Source: Apophysomyces variabilis
Taxonomy: Eukaryota > Mucoromycota > Mucoromycetes > Mucorales > Mucoraceae
Direction of reading: 5' to 3'
Assembly: GCA_002749535.1 (NCBI GenBank)
Contig: MZZL01000132.1
Location: forward strand, 92,723-156,722
DNA: 64,000 bases
A program made the position numbers and the translations under genes. This document shows positions 61,262 to 64,000 of the stretch, one piece after another. The notes under the pieces were generated by a model. It had not been told where the DNA came from. It did not search any database and saw only the letters and a program-made list of their open reading frames with translations. Within the stretch, counting starts at the first letter, position 1. Each line of letters opens with the position of its first letter.

Positions 61262-62330
61262 CAAGTTTGCACTAAAACTAAAGTAGATATGCGTCCTTAG
61301 TATATACGTTATGCGGGAAGTACACTTTACTTTCAGCAACTTGGTCCTTCAGTAGACACAAAATCCATCCGAGTAGCGTGAAACAGAATTCAATTAGTAA
61401 ATGGAAATGATATGACGTCTTCTTACTTACTTCAGAAGGGTAATCCCAACGCATGGGTTGAGGACCGCGGCGCACAAAATCAATGGTGGCTGACGGTATA
61501 GAAACAACTTTTTAAAGAAATAGTTGAAAGAAATCAATAAAAAAAGAAAAGACGTGAAGAGCTGCAGATGGAAACAGGCGTTGTCAGTATGGAATTGTTC
61601 ATTCAATACAAGATAAACTACTTACAGACACCTTATCAAAATCCATGGCATACGCACTCCACGAGGAGGTGCTGGTGCTCATCCTGTGGGGAGAGACGAA
61701 GAAAAGAAATCAAAGTGGAAGCGGGAGGGTCATGCGGTCTAAGGCACCTCAACTGCATCGATCACGACAATACTGTCTAACATAAAGTAAGTCTAGGTCA
61801 AAAAGTGCAAATCCAAAGCATGAATACTTGACAACAGGGGGACGAGTCCTGGCAAAAGAGAAATGAAGTACAACACATGTCTCTATAGAGAAACGTATCT
61901 GAATCATCATCATAATGTCTTATTCAGCACCATCCTGGGATAGTCTGGACCATACTCTTTGGCACCAGATAATGACAACAAAGGTATTTGCTCATTTAAC
62001 GTGCAATGGAAATGATATTGCGCATACAGTGTAAGCTTTCATTGACGAGCCATTCGCAAGGCATTCATAATATAAACATCCATTTGCACGGATTGACAGT
62101 TCATAGGGCAAAGAATGTATTTATATGAAAAGACATAGGGATTCGAATGAAAAATGGATATTATCATTCAAGCATTCATTACCCATTGTCCAGATTTTTT
62201 CCTTCTACCTTGAGCATCCTGTTACAGTAATATAGTAGCGTGAGATTTGCTACTCTCAAGCGCCAAGTTGCTATGTTCGCTGGCGCAGAGCACCCTTTAG
62301 CTGACGCAAAGTACATTGCAGAAACCTATA
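61262..62330. repeat. Dispersed repeat, copy B
   Basis: Longest copy of the family seen at 36114-36892, in inverted orientation. On its minus strand two exons of a transposon-type protein end are readable: one ending TIDFVRRGPQPMRWDYPSE, a GT-AG intron, and a second reading DQVAESKVYFPHNVYTKDAY then Leu-Leu-stop (61278-61340). Copy A lacks the first of these but keeps KLYFPHNVYTKD. The right end is TGCATTGTACTTTGC read from outside in. No transposase core is present. Confidence 0.75.
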
Positions 62331-63559
62331 GATTAACAGAGGATAATACTCCTGCCTGGGTCAGTCTTTTGCTGCTTGGCCGTTTTCCTTGGCAGTGACA
62401 AATCTCGAGGGACAGGGGGGATCGCTTAAGCAATTTTTCCCTGTTTCTGTTTGTATAATCGGTAGCCATCAGAGCTGAATTATCTTTTCTCGGGTTTATC
62501 ATAGATGCAGGACAAGATAAGTTATTTGGATGTGTATTACCTTGTGATAGCTAACAGACGCATTGTTTTTATTCACCAAAGAAATGGAGCGTACGCACAA
62601 GGTCTTGGGTGCCTGTCTATTGTACTATTGTAAGCAAAGGAAGCCAGAAGCATAGCAATGTATCACCAGTTGACTCGTACGCTGCGTGTAACGGATTCAT
62701 TAGATCAGAGTTAAAACTGTAACCTCATCACTGTCATTACATCAAAGAATTTCATTTATGCTGCTCCAGTAGCATCAAGTGTTGGTATGCACACGCTCAA
62801 CCTGAACAACGTATTTAGTACGAAAGAATAAAAGACAGGCTGTCGCTAAGCGACAGACTCCTTTACTACACCGCTTCGTATAAGACTAGTTTAGACATTG
62901 GAATGAAATTAGCCTATCTTGTACATAAATGAAGACAATCTGAAGTTAAGGGGAATGATCGCTGTATGTAAATATGTTTGGCAAGGCGGACGGGTAAAAG
63001 TAGGTTGTGAAAGTTCTTAATATCGTTTGTAAAAAAAAACATTGGATTGGTGATGACACGCTAATCTTCGGTCTTTTATATCATCTCCATTAGTATCTCA
63101 GCGCAGACAGATGATGAAAATGTTAACGTAGAATAGTAACTACAGCTAATACGCTTAAGCAGAGTCTGGACCTGATGTTTTACCCACTGCATGTAACGAT
63201 CTAATCATACGAATACGACAGTCTACAGTTCTGGACTATCAAATACCATAGATTAGACCCGAAGCCAAGTGAATTTATTACAGTTATATTTTATGGACTG
63301 GGTCAAGTTGGGCATATGTAACCGCTTCTTTGAAGTCTAATGCGCTACCAGTGTGCATAGGAAGCAGGGATATCTTTTCGTCCCTACATCAGTAAACGGT
63401 TCGATCCGGTGAAAGACAACAAATCTCAGCAGCGTGACGTGAGTGACAAGCATCGTGACAATTTGCCCCTCAGGTTATTTTGTCGTATCTATTTCCTGTC
63501 GGGAGGAGCGTCTGTATGGTTGCTTTTCAGATATGATGTCACCTAACGCCATCAAGACG
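62331..63559. other. Intergenic, between repeats
   Basis: No supported gene. On the minus strand near 63320-63350 a tRNA D-arm-like string (TGGTAGCGCATTAGACTTC) occurs but no complete tRNA can be folded around it. Confidence 0.4.
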
Positions 63560-64000
63560 AGGAATCGTCTATTCGCACCAGTAATTCGCACCAGGCATGT
63601 CATCAAACCCATTTTTAAATAGGGTATAATCTAATCCACACCAAATAAGTCAAGGAACGAATTTTGTATCTGAAAGCCCTTTTCTTTAGAAGTTTTCGCA
63701 TTACAATTTTCAATATTCAAAACAGATCGTTGATTTTCATATTAATGCAGGTTTTACAGAAGTCTATTCTGATTATTTTGCAGTTTCCCATATTGTACTC
63801 CATTTGACATGGAAGTTGCTCTGTTGTACAATAGCTTACTTCTTGTATGTGCATTTTCTCGTTGTGTTACTTAGTTAATAAGAGTGACAGCTGTTATTGT
63901 CATCCTGTTTCATATCGTCACTGATAGTAGCAGTAGTACTACTTGCAAACAATAACACTCAGCATCAATTTCACATTGTTTATCTTATCTTATAGGTGAA
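63560..64000. repeat. Element flank repeat, copy 2 (runs off the window)
   Basis: Inverted partner of 43575-44056. It is still matching copy 1 at the last base of the window (TTCACCTATAAGATAAG read on the minus strand), so the element continues to the right. By comparison with copy 1, a Fanzor-like gene would be expected beyond 64000 on the plus strand. Confidence 0.75.

Noticed and set aside
63310..63420. tRNA-like D-arm (minus) and a CGGTTCGATCCG T-arm-like string (plus)
   Set aside because: The two arms are on opposite strands and no acceptor or anticodon stem can be paired; not a tRNA gene.

Overview
The window is nuclear DNA from a filamentous fungus, most likely an early-diverging one of the Mucoromycota (Mucorales type). 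The genes are split by many introns of about 45-100 nt, the intergenic DNA is AT-rich, and the proteins are fungal housekeeping and regulatory families. Gene models below were built by hand: introns were placed by GT-AG (twice GC-AG) borders, checked by reading frame and by continuity of the family's conserved sequence.

Left part (1-15 kb): a bHLH transcription factor (1118-2304, +), a 4 kb gene-poor stretch, a Bsd2/NDFIP-type ubiquitin-ligase adaptor (6496-7702, +), the APC/C subunit Cdc27/APC3 (7999-10536, +), the ribosome-recycling ABC protein Rli1/ABCE1 (11272-13437, +) and, convergent to it, an HD-domain 5'-nucleotidase-like protein (13991-14840, -).

Middle (15-39 kb): the very large PAG1/Tao3/Mor2/Furry cell-polarity protein (15546-22677, +), tail to tail with ER membrane complex subunit EMC5 (22707-23236, -); nucleolar Srp40/Nopp140 (23610-25386, -); a Tra2-like SR splicing factor (26336-27484, -); an Mga2/Spt23-type membrane-tethered lipid regulator (28621-32436, -); a PCL-type cyclin (34210-34917, -); an unrecognised gene (35233-36064, +); and tRNA pseudouridine synthase Pus1 (37204-39002, -).

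The 36-48 kb and 58.5-64 kb stretches are transposon-rich. They hold a Helitron-type Pif1 helicase fragment (39673-40111), a decayed Fanzor/TnpB-like RNA-guided nuclease gene (about 42337-43075, -), a 0.45 kb repeat beside it whose inverted partner runs off the right edge of the window (63560-64000), and a dispersed repeat family with two close copies (36114-36892; 61262-62330) and one older relative (47840-48260).

Right part genes: glycerol-3-phosphate acyltransferase (44910-47347, +), aspartokinase (49908-51735, +), a five-exon histone H3 (51824-52484, -), Arp6 (53509-55268, +), a small unknown gene (55449-55788, +) and a secreted pepsin-fold protein that seems to have lost its catalytic residues (56772-58505, +).

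The genes do not form one pathway or cluster. Several touch shared themes (ubiquitin-dependent control: Bsd2, APC3, Mga2; lipid metabolism: Mga2, GPAT; RNA: Rli1, Tra2, Pus1, Srp40), but that is probably chance neighbourhood. The most unusual items are the Fanzor-like element with a likely second copy at the window edge, the inactive aspartic-protease homologue, and two GC-AG introns.
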